Source: CAZGNZ01 sp964527215 (GTDB taxonomy: Bacteria > Fidelibacterota > Marinisomatia > SCGC-AAA003-L08 > JACNLC01). From it: 60,246 bases of DNA. Both the position numbers and the translations under genes were made by a program. Below the pieces are notes generated by a model. That model worked only from the letters and a program-made list of their open reading frames with translations, was not told the DNA's origin and did no database searches. Where the stretch lies: the NCBI GenBank assembly GCA_964527215.1, contig CAZGNZ010000025.1:1-60246 (forward strand), read 5' to 3'. Shown here piece after piece: positions 28,062-38,653 of this stretch. Position 1 is the stretch's first letter. Each line of letters starts with the position of its first letter.

Positions 28062-31000
28062 TTACTTGATTAAGGCAAATTTGCCGACATGTTCACCCAC
28101 TCCGGGCGCATCTACGTGATACACATACACGCCATACGCCGCAGCCAGATTATCTTTCGTCAACAGATCCCAGGTTTCCGATCCGTTGTCTATCGAGTCA
28201 TAGTGTGTAATCTTCTTCACCAGTTCGCCTGAAATTGTAAAGATTCGGATTGTACACTCCTGAGGAAGATTCCTGAAATAAATCCTGCGTTCACCCCGGC
28301 CGGAAGAGTAGGTATTCTGAGGTTCAAATATGTTGGTGGCAATGTAGGGATTGGGAACCACATAGATATCGCTCAGGGCAATCTCATCGTCGTCGATATA
28401 GGACGGGACAGTTGTGAATTCATAGATATCGGATGACAGGAACGGCTTGCGGATTGTGACATAAGCCGTGTCTCCGCCGGTGGGTGTATTGTAAATATGC
28501 TGGGCATCACCTGCAGACGGATTCTGAAGGCGGATATACCAGCTGGGCAGCATATCGCCGTTGTCATCCACATGGTCCAGGAACACAATGGCATCGAAAT
28601 CGCCAGGTGTTTTATTGAAAATGCCGTCCGGCTCACCATCCGGTCCGGTATAATCGCCAAATCCAAAGGGAATGTCCACCCAGTCATCCTCAGTCCCCGT
28701 GCTGCCTTCCCTGCGCTGCACGTTGAAATAAACCGGCTGTTCATCAAACCAGAAGGTGGAGTTGCAGATGGCCAGCGGGGAATCGGATGTGCACGGATTC
28801 AGGTCCAGTCCGGGGATCACCGGATAGCTGGAGCACCAGCAGGTGGTAAAGAATTCATCATCATCCGAAAAAATGATACGGTAGTCATAGGGCAGCCGGG
28901 TACCGGTGACCAGATTGTCATAATCGTAGGGTCTGACATCCAGCTCAAACAGGCTGTCATTGGTCCAGAAGGTTTCATCCTCGTTCACCCTCAGCGTATC
29001 CACATTCTGGAAACGCAGACGGAATCCGTCTATCACATCAAAATCACCATCTTCGGGCAGCGGATTGGCATAGGTGGAATCCAGCACCGTTATTGGAATC
29101 GGCGGCTGTCCTTCAATCACCTGAATGGTGTCCCGCTCGAAATAATTATATTCCGGTTCAACCAGTGTGATCTGATTCATTGGATCGGTCACATCATGGA
29201 GATACCAGAAACGTGTGGTGAGAAGGTCCTCATTGGTCAGGGGAGCCTGCACAATCGTATCCGTGAATGTGATTCTGTACCGGTGGTATTTTTTGATTTC
29301 CATGGGATCAATCACTTCATAGGTCACAATTCCGCTGGAACTGCCCTGGATATGTTCCAGTTCGATCCCTTCCACGGCTTCCACATACCCGGCGGCCGGC
29401 GGAGTCGGCGTTACTTCAACCACGTTGGGCCCCAGTTCAAGCGCACCTGTCAGGGAGGATACCCGCAGACGCATGGGAGAGTCACTGGGCAGAATTTTAT
29501 TGCTGAGATCCCCGCCATAGTCATACGCCACAACTGCGTAGTAATATGTCACCCCGTTGATTACATCATGATCGGTATAGCTGTGCTGCAGACCGCTGTC
29601 GCTGCCGAGGTAGAACTCCACACCGTTCAGATCCACTTCATGGTATCCGGTAATACCGTCAGCGAGATCCCACTGGGCAGAGACACCGTCCTGCTCATAC
29701 GGTTTGAAAAACGTCGGATTTCCCTGACCGCTGGTGATGAGAAGGGCATCATTGAATTCCCAGTCAGTTGCCCGATAAATCTTGTATCCCTCGAAGTCAT
29801 AGAGGACTTCACCGTCCGTAATTTTTTCCATATAGCGGTCTTCACTGGACTCGGAGGTCCGGTCCCAGTAAAGCGTAACGTATCCGTCACCGGTGACCGC
29901 CCGCACATTGGGTGCCAGGGGGGATTTGGCAAACTGATAGTCGAATTCATAGGTGGTCTGGGCTGTGGTCATGTTATTCTGAGCATCCGGCTGATTGTGC
30001 CCCAGGGCCACCGCCATGGCGATACGCTCGGTCTGACCGGCCTTCAGCGGAAAATACCCGGAGGTTACAAAAAGGTCAAAGTCACCGGAAATTTCTTCCC
30101 CTTCCACCTGCCGCCAGAATGATCCCGGCTTCAGGTAATTATCCCACAGCTGCTTACTGCTGTTGGTCGGGATGGAGCCGGCTTCATCATAACTCACGGC
30201 GGTCAGACCCATCTGATCCGATTCGGAAACATCCGTTTTGTCCACATTGGGCTCGCCGGGAAATCCCGTTCCTGAACCGGAAGTGGGTTTAAAATCGTTC
30301 ACCCCGTTGGAGGCCCCGCCGGAGGAGTCCCCGAACAGACCGACATCGTCTTCGGTGGTCCAGTCACCGTCATTATCAATAAAGTCATCCCGGGATTCAT
30401 CCACCATTTCGTCGATGCCTTCATCAATTCCTTCATCCACGGCACCGTCACCGTCATTATCGATGCCGTCTGCATACGGCTTGCCCAGATCGTTCCATTC
30501 CACATCATAGAGGATAATATCAGAGTCGGGCACTTTATAGCGGCGGTAGGGATCCTGCAGAGCCTCAAGGATCATTTCTTCCGTGATGACCGGTCCGCCC
30601 ACATCGCTGCCGAGACCCATGGGGTATTCCAGAGCGTAGGGAGCATCCGGGTTGGCATCGTTGTCAATATTGTCGGCAAAAGGACGACCCAGATCCTCAT
30701 CCGTCACCATCAGCAGGTGAATGATGCCGTCCTGAATTTCATCAGTCTCGGGATTCGGCGGCCAGCGGTGCCAGTTGAATTCATATCCGTTGAAATCAAT
30801 CGCATCATCTTCCGCCTGGGCAATAATGGTTTCCGTGATCCGTGCGCAGCCGTCGTCGTAACCCTCGGGACTGTCATCATTGTTGTCGATGCCGTCCAGA
30901 TAGGTCACCCCTTCCTGAGCAGTGCCTTCGGTTCCGTCCCCAAAAGGAATATGGGTCAGGTTCTCATCAATGAGACCGTTGAAATTGTCATCAATGCCGT

Positions 31001-32048
31001 TCTTTAGATTTTCCTCGCCGTAATCCAGACCGACCCAGCCTTCATCACCTTCGCAAATCAGGTCATATCCGCAGGCCAGTTCGCGGGTGACAGTGGGACC
31101 GTCCTCTTCCCCGTCCCCGTCGTTGTCAATTCGGTCCACATTGTTGCCGGGCGTCTCGATGAATGATGTTGCCGCGACGCCGACCGTTTCTCCGGGTGCC
31201 CAGGCCTGGTTTCCGATACCGTCGCCATCCATGCTCCAGGCAACGTCGGTGGCCAGATCAAAATCGGGACTGTCATCGTCGGTATCTCCGTCACCGCCCA
31301 CCAGATCGGCAATCCAGAACGCGAAGGAGACTTTTTCCAGATCCTTGGTTCCGTCATTCTTGATGTCGTGCAGGATGAAAACCACATCTTCAATGAGAAT
31401 CTGTTTCCACTCCATAACGCGGACACCGGTCAGCAGTCCGATTCCCTGACGGGAGTAATCTGTTGTATCCGGCAGATAGGTGAAACCCTGACGGAAATTC
31501 CGGTCATCCGAGACCTTGTAGTAGATTTCCTGTTCAGCGCTGAACTTGTTCTTCCCGAAGTATCCGTTCCAGGATCCGGACCAGCCCGGATCGTTCTCGT
31601 CCTCGGATTTATCCGGCCAGCTGGTGGGCCAGGTATCCGGATCATCACTGATGGCGATTTTGCTGGAATTGGAGTTCAGATATCCCGGAACCGGTTCCCA
31701 GGCCTTGGATGCTCCGCTGTCATCAGACCGGTGGGTGATGGTCACAATGGGCAGATAGCTGCCGTCTTCCATCAGCACTTGACCGCCTACACAGAGTGAC
31801 GTCATGGCGATATAATGCTTGCCGGAGTTCACGGGCCATTCATACGGCACATAGAGCGGGCTGTCCGTCCCGGGACGTCCCGTAACGCCGTAGTTGAATA
31901 TGGAAGTTCGAACCTTGTTCACATCGATGTTGGTCATCCGGCGATAGTTCGGATCACCGCGCTCATCGGAAGGCTCATGCTCGGATGCTTCGTACTGCGC
32001 CAGTACGAGTCCGGCCAATGTAATCAGAAAGAATATATATTTCTTCAT
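28062..32048 (-). CDS. Large secreted surface protein with acidic repeats and sorting tail
   Basis: 1328 residues with signal peptide (KKYIFFLITLAGLVLA). The first half contains many calcium-type acidic repeats (RIDNDGDGEEDG, GIDNNDDSPEGYDDG, GIDNDGDGAVDEG) of the thrombospondin type-3 kind. The middle has fibronectin-like segments (ITGYHEVDLNGVEFY, VTYYYAVVAYDYGGD), and the end is an FCB-type FlgD-like sorting domain (DIYVVPNPYIATN...IFTISGELVKKI). No enzyme motif is seen. It sits between the TonB receptor (9 bp upstream) and the PorV-like gene, so it is probably the surface partner of the receptor, comparable in position to a SusD-type binding protein though not homologous in any way I can see. 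Confidence 0.8.
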   Translation of the reverse strand: MKKYIFFLITLAGLVLAQYEASEHEPSDERGDPNYRRMTNIDVNKVRTSIFNYGVTGRPGTDSPLYVPYEWPVNSGKHYIAMTSLCVGGQVLMEDGSYLPIVTITHRSDDSGASKAWEPVPGYLNSNSSKIAISDDPDTWPTSWPDKSEDENDPGWSGSWNGYFGKNKFSAEQEIYYKVSDDRNFRQGFTYLPDTTDYSRQGIGLLTGVRVMEWKQILIEDVVFILHDIKNDGTKDLEKVSFAFWIADLVGGDGDTDDDSPDFDLATDVAWSMDGDGIGNQAWAPGETVGVAATSFIETPGNNVDRIDNDGDGEEDGPTVTRELACGYDLICEGDEGWVGLDYGEENLKNGIDDNFNGLIDENLTHIPFGDGTEGTAQEGVTYLDGIDNNDDSPEGYDDGCARITETIIAQAEDDAIDFNGYEFNWHRWPPNPETDEIQDGIIHLLMVTDEDLGRPFADNIDNDANPDAPYALEYPMGLGSDVGGPVITEEMILEALQDPYRRYKVPDSDIILYDVEWNDLGKPYADGIDNDGDGAVDEGIDEGIDEMVDESRDDFIDNDGDWTTEDDVGLFGDSSGGASNGVNDFKPTSGSGTGFPGEPNVDKTDVSESDQMGLTAVSYDEAGSIPTNSSKQLWDNYLKPGSFWRQVEGEEISGDFDLFVTSGYFPLKAGQTERIAMAVALGHNQPDAQNNMTTAQTTYEFDYQFAKSPLAPNVRAVTGDGYVTLYWDRTSESSEDRYMEKITDGEVLYDFEGYKIYRATDWEFNDALLITSGQGNPTFFKPYEQDGVSAQWDLADGITGYHEVDLNGVEFYLGSDSGLQHSYTDHDVINGVTYYYAVVAYDYGGDLSNKILPSDSPMRLRVSSLTGALELGPNVVEVTPTPPAAGYVEAVEGIELEHIQGSSSGIVTYEVIDPMEIKKYHRYRITFTDTIVQAPLTNEDLLTTRFWYLHDVTDPMNQITLVEPEYNYFERDTIQVIEGQPPIPITVLDSTYANPLPEDGDFDVIDGFRLRFQNVDTLRVNEDETFWTNDSLFELDVRPYDYDNLVTGTRLPYDYRIIFSDDDEFFTTCWCSSYPVIPGLDLNPCTSDSPLAICNSTFWFDEQPVYFNVQRREGSTGTEDDWVDIPFGFGDYTGPDGEPDGIFNKTPGDFDAIVFLDHVDDNGDMLPSWYIRLQNPSAGDAQHIYNTPTGGDTAYVTIRKPFLSSDIYEFTTVPSYIDDDEIALSDIYVVPNPYIATNIFEPQNTYSSGRGERRIYFRNLPQECTIRIFTISGELVKKITHYDSIDNGSETWDLLTKDNLAAAYGVYVYHVDAPGVGEHVGKFALIK

Positions 32049-32056
32049 GTTCTACC

Positions 32057-35000
32057 TTACCAACTGACTTCAAAGCCTAATTGTATGTTTCGGGGTGCTG
32101 AGTAGTATTCCGGGTGATTGTAAAAATCATCAATGGTGTTGGGACGCATGGGCTGGGGATTCAGTGCTTCCAGCTGATAAGCCCGTTCTTCGTCCTGGGT
32201 TTTATTCGCCCGTCCGGTATCCGCCCAGATTGTATTTTCATTCCGGCGGTCAAAGAGATTGTAGATATTCATAAACACCTTGCCGCGACCGCCCCCAACG
32301 ATGCCCACATTGTAGAACATCTTCAGGTCAAAGTTGACAGTGACCGGCTTGCGGCGGCTGTTGGTCGGCAGATTTGTGGATACATTCTGACCGATATTCG
32401 ATGAAGTATTGAATTCGGGAGTATAGGGGTATCCGCTGCCGTACTGCATCAGAAGATCCGCGCCGTATGTGCCGTTGCCCACAAAAAAGTCCGCGTTGAA
32501 GGTGTGCCTCTGATCCCAGTTCAGCGGCACGATAAACCGCATCGGTTCATTGTTGTCCCCGCCTGAGATTGCGGCATACTCATCTCCCGGATCAGAATTG
32601 GAGCCCTCTGCAATCTGGAATGTGTAGTCCACATGCCAGGAGTATCCCTGTCCGAAGGTTTTATCCAGTGAGAGGATGATTCCGCGCACGTTTGAATAAT
32701 CTTTATTGGTGTAGCTAAAATAGTCCGCACCGCTGATTCCAAGAGAAATGGGCACCCCGGTGGCCACCCAGTCCCGGACATCCCGGTAATAGCCCGTCAT
32801 TTCCATTTTTATGTTTCGGGCCAGCTCCTGCTGAATACCCAGTTCATAACTGACGGTTCTCTGAGGTTTCAGCTCCGGATTGCCGAACAGTCCGGAATGC
32901 ACTTCCGTTTCACCCATGAAATACCCGGGATTGGTATACAGGTATTCAAACTGGGGAATCTGAAAAAAGTAGCCGTAACTGAAGTGGATCACGCCCTTGT
33001 CGGAGATGGGATACGCGATTCCAAGCCGGGGACTGATCTGGGATGTGGTTTTGGTTTCCCGCCACCAGCCGGTTTTGTTTTTCAAATCTTCATTGTCACT
33101 GTATCCGCCGAAATCCGCAAAGGTGTAAATGGTGGTATCCTGACCGTCAATACTGACCACCTGATAGGATTCCTGCCCCCACCACAGATTGTTCAGAGAA
33201 TCGTAATCTCCGAAATACATCAGGGAGTCCAGACGGGGATCCTGAGGATTGTAGAAGAACGGATCATGAATATTGGTCGGCATGAAGCTGTTGGGATCAA
33301 AATAGTCATACCGCAGCCCAACATTGACAATCATGTCACCGTATTCAATTTTGTCCTGGATATATGCCGAGAACTCGACGGGTTCATTTTTATAGTAGTT
33401 TCCGGGAAGGAAAAAGGGACCGGCAATGTGCATGTGCTCCACCCAGCTGGGAAGATTGCCGGTGATTTCCTGCAATTCGTAATGGGCAAGCGTGTCATTG
33501 ATATTGATCAGGACCGGCACCAGCGGATCAAAAATCTGGTCGTTCTGCAGATCAATGGCCGTTTTGTCTTCCATTTCCAGGGTGTGTTTCTGGTAATCAA
33601 AACCCAGTTTAACCTGGTTGTATTTATCAATCTGTGAGGTCAGATCGAATTTCAGCTGCTGGGTGACGGTTTGCCGTTTGAAATGATTGGTATCCACGCC
33701 CCAGCGGCCGAACGAGTATTCAGGATTGTACTCTGTCCCCGATTCACCAAATTCGTCGATGATGTAGTGCGGCAGTTCCAGGTTGGTATGAGCCCAGAAA
33801 AGACTGTCAGGGGTGATATACCGGGAATCGTAAGAGTTCTCGTAAAGGTAGGATTCATATTTTTTGCTGAATTCACTGATGTTCAGGTCGAAGAATGTGC
33901 GGGAGTTGAATGAGTGAGACAGATTGATGCCCTTGAAGTCACCGATATCGTAGTCTGTCTTACGGCCTTCCTGGCACATTTGCCGGCCGTGATCATAATC
34001 CTGTTTTTCCTGGTAACTGTAAATATGATTGAATTTCAGTTTGGTCTGCGGGGTCAATTTCAGGGTCACTTTGTTCTGAAGGCTGTATTTATCCAGCCAG
34101 TTCATGCCGCGCCAGTAGGGATCCTTGTATGATTCCGCATCCGTCCAGCTGCCGTCACCGGCATCGGCAAATGGTTCACCGCGGTCATATTGTCCGTTGC
34201 CGTTCACATCTGTATATGATTCACCTTCTTCCCACAGGCTGTTGCCCATATCCCGGAATGCTTCTCCGCTGTTGTACACCGGAGCAGTAATCTCCGGATC
34301 CCATACAAAGCGTTCACCGCGGTCCCAGGTGCCGTTTCCTACCACATCCGAAAATGGCTCTCCGGTATCCCAGGTGCCATTGTTGTTGGTATCCTCCCAT
34401 GGATCCCCGATATCCCACTGGGCATTGGGATTATCGATAAATTCACCGTTGATGATCCAGCGGTTCAGATCACTGTCAAACCAGTCTTCAGCGGTATCCC
34501 GAAAGCGATTGCCGTTCAGATCGTTGAACAGCGTGTCCCCGTACTGGGTAAAAGTCTGCAGACCGTTCAAATATCCGTCGGTGGAAAAATATCGGGCGGA
34601 ACTGTAGAACGTTACCCGGTCCTTGATCAGCGGACCGCTGAAATTGGCTTCCAGATTGAATGTATTGGTTAAGGAATAGGAATCCAGATCCCGAAAAATG
34701 TCATCCTGGGTGGTGTGGTCACCTGACCAGACCTTGAATCCTCCCTGGTATTCATTGCCGCCGTCCTTGGTCACCATGTTGATGATCCCGGACATGGCTT
34801 TCCCGTATTCGGCGTTGAATGTTCCGCTGATGACCTGAAGTTCCTGAATGTTGGAGTTTTCAATATTAACGGAGAGGCCGCCGTTGTACACATCGGTCAT
34901 TGATACGCCGTCCACCATATAGACAACCTCACTGGATCGGCCGCCGCGTATGTGTATGCCCCCGCCGGAGTCCTGTGTGATCCCTCCCTGCAGCTTGATG

Positions 35001-35437
35001 ACATCAGATACATCGGTAACCGGCATGACTTCCAGATCTTTTCCTGTGACCCGTGCTTCCGAGTTGGTGACGTCGAACTGGATGGTCTTTGTACCCGCGG
35101 TTACAGTGATGGCTTCCCCTTCCAGGGCTTCTACCGAGAGCTCCAGGGGAAGCCGTGTGGTTTTATCAATACTGATCACCACATCCTTCACCGTCATCAT
35201 TTCATATCCAATCATCATGGCGCGGACATCGTAATACCCCGGAGGGATATTCAATATGATATATTCACCATTGGCATCCGTCGCAGCGCCAATATCCGTC
35301 CCCAGCAGCATGATGTTGCATCCGACAAGCGGAACGCCGTCCTTGCTGTCCGTGATCACCCCCGTGAGTTTCCCCGTGGTGGCAGCAGCCAGCATGCTGA
35401 TACCCAAGATGAGTCCGATTATAGTTAATCTTCTCAT
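32057..35437 (-). CDS. TonB-dependent receptor with carboxypeptidase-regulatory domain
   Basis: 1126 residues from ATG 35437, AAAGG about 8 nt upstream; 13 extra in-frame residues to 35476 would lack a signal peptide. Signal peptide; CarboxypepD-like domain (about 20-105, GKLTGVITDSKDGVPLVGCNI); plug domain (about 130-230, VTDVSDVIKLQGGI...IHIRGGRSSEVVYMVDGVSM); barrel with terminal aromatic (LGFEVSW). Unusual: residues about 290-440 hold a run of acidic repeats of form D-x-N-x-N-G-x-W-D-x-G-E-x-F (DTNNNGTWDTGEPF, DVNGNGQYDRGEPF and others), predicted to face outside. Given its neighbours it probably imports maltodextrins across the outer membrane. Confidence 0.92.
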   Translation of the reverse strand: MRRLTIIGLILGISMLAAATTGKLTGVITDSKDGVPLVGCNIMLLGTDIGAATDANGEYIILNIPPGYYDVRAMMIGYEMMTVKDVVISIDKTTRLPLELSVEALEGEAITVTAGTKTIQFDVTNSEARVTGKDLEVMPVTDVSDVIKLQGGITQDSGGGIHIRGGRSSEVVYMVDGVSMTDVYNGGLSVNIENSNIQELQVISGTFNAEYGKAMSGIINMVTKDGGNEYQGGFKVWSGDHTTQDDIFRDLDSYSLTNTFNLEANFSGPLIKDRVTFYSSARYFSTDGYLNGLQTFTQYGDTLFNDLNGNRFRDTAEDWFDSDLNRWIINGEFIDNPNAQWDIGDPWEDTNNNGTWDTGEPFSDVVGNGTWDRGERFVWDPEITAPVYNSGEAFRDMGNSLWEEGESYTDVNGNGQYDRGEPFADAGDGSWTDAESYKDPYWRGMNWLDKYSLQNKVTLKLTPQTKLKFNHIYSYQEKQDYDHGRQMCQEGRKTDYDIGDFKGINLSHSFNSRTFFDLNISEFSKKYESYLYENSYDSRYITPDSLFWAHTNLELPHYIIDEFGESGTEYNPEYSFGRWGVDTNHFKRQTVTQQLKFDLTSQIDKYNQVKLGFDYQKHTLEMEDKTAIDLQNDQIFDPLVPVLININDTLAHYELQEITGNLPSWVEHMHIAGPFFLPGNYYKNEPVEFSAYIQDKIEYGDMIVNVGLRYDYFDPNSFMPTNIHDPFFYNPQDPRLDSLMYFGDYDSLNNLWWGQESYQVVSIDGQDTTIYTFADFGGYSDNEDLKNKTGWWRETKTTSQISPRLGIAYPISDKGVIHFSYGYFFQIPQFEYLYTNPGYFMGETEVHSGLFGNPELKPQRTVSYELGIQQELARNIKMEMTGYYRDVRDWVATGVPISLGISGADYFSYTNKDYSNVRGIILSLDKTFGQGYSWHVDYTFQIAEGSNSDPGDEYAAISGGDNNEPMRFIVPLNWDQRHTFNADFFVGNGTYGADLLMQYGSGYPYTPEFNTSSNIGQNVSTNLPTNSRRKPVTVNFDLKMFYNVGIVGGGRGKVFMNIYNLFDRRNENTIWADTGRANKTQDEERAYQLEALNPQPMRPNTIDDFYNHPEYYSAPRNIQLGFEVSW

Positions 35438-35506
35438 TACCTTAACCTTTTTGATTGTTTTTTCAAATACGATCACCCGTACTGTGACTGTTTGAAAGCT
35501 CAGATA

Positions 35507-36808
35507 CTAATACAAATCCGGACGGGATATTTGAAATCCCTCCAGCATTTTCTGGTCATATTGATATGAAACTGACTTGCGCAGCGCAGAAACAAAATTA
35601 TGATAGCGGTTCTGCCTGTCCGCCGGCTCAGCAGCCTGGTCATCCGATCCGTAAATTTCATTGACTGTCAACTGGATGATGCGGTCCTGCCGCGCCTGTA
35701 TCAGTTTGGTCCGAAATTCTTCCGAATGCACCCATTCGGTTTTAAGGGCCCTATCCAGAATGGTTTGCCGAATCGCCAGGCCTTCCAGAACCTGATACAA
35801 ATCATCCAGACTGCTGATTTTTGACCGCTGACTGCTCCGCGTCTTCTTCATCTGATCCATCAGCTGCTGCACAGGCCAGATCCGGCCGTTGACGCTGAAA
35901 ACGATTGTCTTCAGCATCGGATCATCCAGCAATTCCTTCAATTCAGATTGAAAAATCAGTTCCAGGTTGACAAAGAGCGTTTCCAGGTCATTATCGGAAA
36001 TCCGAATATCCAGTTCCCGTCGAATGCTGTCTGTGTACTCCCTCAAAACCGTTTTCATCTGACGCTTTCGCTCCACCGCTTCAATATCGCCGCGGTGCAG
36101 CTGAAAATCCTGTTCGGTGATGATGGGTTCGTAAATATGCTCCATAACCTGGATAATATGGTATCCATATCGGGTTTTGACCGGTGCGGAGATCTCGCCG
36201 TCTGCCAGCTGATAGGCGGCATTCTCGAAATCAGCATCCATTTCATTGTAGGAGAAAAAACCCAGATCGCCGCCGGACGACCGCAGAACAGAGTCCTGAA
36301 ATACTTCTTCTGCCAGTGATTCAAAGGAATCGCCCAGACCCAGCCGATTTCGCAAATCCTGCGCTTCCTCCTCGGTTGGTGCCAGGAGGTGCCGGGCATG
36401 CAGCTGAATTTTTGTCCGTCGAAAACCTTCTCTCAGTGTGGAGTCCGGTACTTCATAACGGGCGTCCAGCTCACGGGCATAGAATGCATTCAAAACCGCC
36501 TGTCCTTCAGCCATGGAAATACTGGCTGCGGCAGAGGAACTCCTGCTGAGTCCCGTTGAATCGGCAAACTCCAGCAATAGGAGCCTGTCAATTTCACTTT
36601 TCAAAAAGCTGCTGCGCATGAACAGATTGTCCTGTCCGCCCGAGACATTCAGAAACTGCTCATATCGCTGTACAAAATCTGTCAAAGAAGTGGCATACTG
36701 ACTTGTCTGTATTATGATTTCGGACTTTTCAGCCGTCTCCCGGGAACAACTGAAAAACAGACCTGCGGCCGCTGTCAGCAGGCACAAAAAAAACTTATTT
36801 GCGGACAT
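35507..36808 (-). CDS. Periplasmic parvulin-type peptidyl-prolyl isomerase lipoprotein
   Basis: 433 residues. The N-terminal signal ends in LFFSCS, a plausible lipobox. The PpiC/parvulin domain spans about 133-225: QLHARHLLAPTEEEA, then SGGDLGFFSYNEM and YGYHIIQVMEH, which are the conserved elements of SurA/PpiD parvulins. The flanking helical regions resemble the SurA chaperone arrangement. It overlaps the end of the upstream GH13 gene by 14 bp and precedes the TonB receptor, so it may be a foldase for the large barrel and surface proteins made from the same transcript. That dedicated role is inference. Confidence 0.87.
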   Translation of the reverse strand: MSANKFFLCLLTAAAGLFFSCSRETAEKSEIIIQTSQYATSLTDFVQRYEQFLNVSGGQDNLFMRSSFLKSEIDRLLLLEFADSTGLSRSSSAAASISMAEGQAVLNAFYARELDARYEVPDSTLREGFRRTKIQLHARHLLAPTEEEAQDLRNRLGLGDSFESLAEEVFQDSVLRSSGGDLGFFSYNEMDADFENAAYQLADGEISAPVKTRYGYHIIQVMEHIYEPIITEQDFQLHRGDIEAVERKRQMKTVLREYTDSIRRELDIRISDNDLETLFVNLELIFQSELKELLDDPMLKTIVFSVNGRIWPVQQLMDQMKKTRSSQRSKISSLDDLYQVLEGLAIRQTILDRALKTEWVHSEEFRTKLIQARQDRIIQLTVNEIYGSDDQAAEPADRQNRYHNFVSALRKSVSYQYDQKMLEGFQISRPDLY

Positions 36809-38651
36809 ATACTCTAAAAGATTTGGCCGGCAGTGTTTTTTCCGTCATTTTATCCATTACATTTGAAAAAACGGGATTCCAGTTTTTCAAATCACCCTGA
36901 TTCAGTTCCCCAAACCGGAAATCTACTGGTTTTCTGGATCCGTTAAATACGGCAAGCACCCGGTCGTCTCCATGAGCGCGCTCAAAGGCAAACAGACCGC
37001 GTTCATCATCAATCAGGATTTCATGATAATCTCCCACAGTCAAGGCGGGATGGGATTTCCGCAGTTTGATCAGCCCTTTATAGTACTGAAGCATGCTGAT
37101 GTCCACGTTGACCGGATCCCGGCCGCGTTCCGCACCAAACGGATGATGACTTTCCATCTCATATTCAATATCACTCCAGACCATCGGTTTGCGTTCATCC
37201 GGATCATCCGCTCCCCACATTCCCACTTCATCCCCGTAATAGATATAGGGGGTTCCCGGCATCAGGAACTGCATACCGATCACCTGCCGCTGGACCTGTC
37301 GTTCAAAGCTGTTGGGTTTGCGGACCTGATATTCGCTGTTGTACTGCACATTGCTGTCATGATCAATAACCAGGTCGGGATTTACACAGGCTGAGGCCAG
37401 ACGTTCATTGTCATGGGAGTCAATGACGTTCTGCAGCTGGAGGACCGTTTCGTATCCGTAATCCTCAATGACCTGACGGATGAGACCGGAAAACTCTTCG
37501 GCGGATATTTGTTTTTTGTCCCAGATTAGATATCGGTAAACGGCATCCCCAAACCGGTAGTTCATGACGCTGTGAAATGCATCACCCTCAAGCCACGGAG
37601 CGGCATTAAACATTTTATTTTGGCCGAAATCCTCCCACCAAATCTCGCCGGTGATGTATGCATTCGGATTGATATCATCCACCCAGGTCCTGAATTCTTT
37701 CCAAAACCGGATATTTACCTTCTCCGCCACATCCAGACGCCAGCCGTCAATACCGTCACTGGGATCGCCGTCGTCATTGGGGTCCATCCATCGCCGGACT
37801 ACCGCATGCAAATGATCCCGAACAGGCTGAATCAGACCCTGGTCGTCTTCTTTCAGTTCCGGAAGATCCTTGATGCCGTACCAGCCTTCATAATCAAATT
37901 CATCTTCCGGAGTGGAGGGATCGTCGAAACTGTGAATGGTAAACCAGTCCACATACTCGCTTTCGGGACCTTTCTCGCGAACATCCTGCAAAGCCCAGAA
38001 CGGAATTCCCACATGATTGAACACACCGTCAATGATAATCTTCATTCCGCGGGCGTGCACTTCCTCGATCAGTCTGAGGAATTCCTGATCGGCGGTTGTC
38101 CAGACCCAAGTGGCAGGATCGCCGGGATCTTCCTGTTCCCAGAGAGCTTCGTCTGTTTCCGGCTGACCGCCGAAATTGTTGTCCACGTGATGATAGTACA
38201 CACAGCCGTATTTATGCAGCGAGGGAGATTCAAAAATGGGATTCAGGTACAGCGCGTTGACGCCCAGCTCGGTGAGATAGTCCAATTTTTCAATAATGCC
38301 GTTGAGATCTCCGCCGTACCGGCGCAGCTGACCATTGTAATAAAACCCGCGTCCGTTGGCTTCCTCCCACGGCTGCAGTTTGTACCAGTCGTCGCCCCAC
38401 GGCATCACCGACCAGGATTCCTGCTTATCATAGGGCCAGGTTCCATCCAGGGACTCAATATCCGGATCATTCGAGGGATCCCCATTGCGAAATCTTTCCG
38501 GAAAAATCTGATACCACACTGCTTCGTGGGTCCAGTGCGGTGTGAAGGATTTGGATGTTTCAAACTGACGGGTCAGCTCAACTTTTACCTGCACACAGCC
38601 AATCGTCAGAAAGGTCAGAATGATCAGGGAGAGAACCAGGTTTTTTTTCAT
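36795..38651 (-). CDS. GH13 neopullulanase/cyclomaltodextrinase-like lipoprotein
   Basis: 618 residues. The signal ends in LTIGC, giving a lipid-anchored protein. The family begins at HEAVWYQIFPERFRNGD, typical of GH13 neopullulanase/cyclomaltodextrinase enzymes. Catalytic residues are in place: GWRLDVAEK (Asp near 308), ITGEIWWED (Glu near 335), IDSHDNER (Asp near 411). A C-terminal beta domain ends the chain. It likely cleaves dextrins at the outer-membrane or periplasmic face. It lies between the giant Ig lipoprotein (2-bp gap) and the parvulin (14-bp overlap), a tightly packed operon. Confidence 0.9.
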   Translation of the reverse strand: MKKNLVLSLIILTFLTIGCVQVKVELTRQFETSKSFTPHWTHEAVWYQIFPERFRNGDPSNDPDIESLDGTWPYDKQESWSVMPWGDDWYKLQPWEEANGRGFYYNGQLRRYGGDLNGIIEKLDYLTELGVNALYLNPIFESPSLHKYGCVYYHHVDNNFGGQPETDEALWEQEDPGDPATWVWTTADQEFLRLIEEVHARGMKIIIDGVFNHVGIPFWALQDVREKGPESEYVDWFTIHSFDDPSTPEDEFDYEGWYGIKDLPELKEDDQGLIQPVRDHLHAVVRRWMDPNDDGDPSDGIDGWRLDVAEKVNIRFWKEFRTWVDDINPNAYITGEIWWEDFGQNKMFNAAPWLEGDAFHSVMNYRFGDAVYRYLIWDKKQISAEEFSGLIRQVIEDYGYETVLQLQNVIDSHDNERLASACVNPDLVIDHDSNVQYNSEYQVRKPNSFERQVQRQVIGMQFLMPGTPYIYYGDEVGMWGADDPDERKPMVWSDIEYEMESHHPFGAERGRDPVNVDISMLQYYKGLIKLRKSHPALTVGDYHEILIDDERGLFAFERAHGDDRVLAVFNGSRKPVDFRFGELNQGDLKNWNPVFSNVMDKMTEKTLPAKSFRVYVRK

Positions 38652-38653
38652 GA

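Noticed and set aside
28497..30122. 541-residue + strand open frame
   Set aside because: Antisense to the large tailed surface protein; no start signal or recognisable domain.
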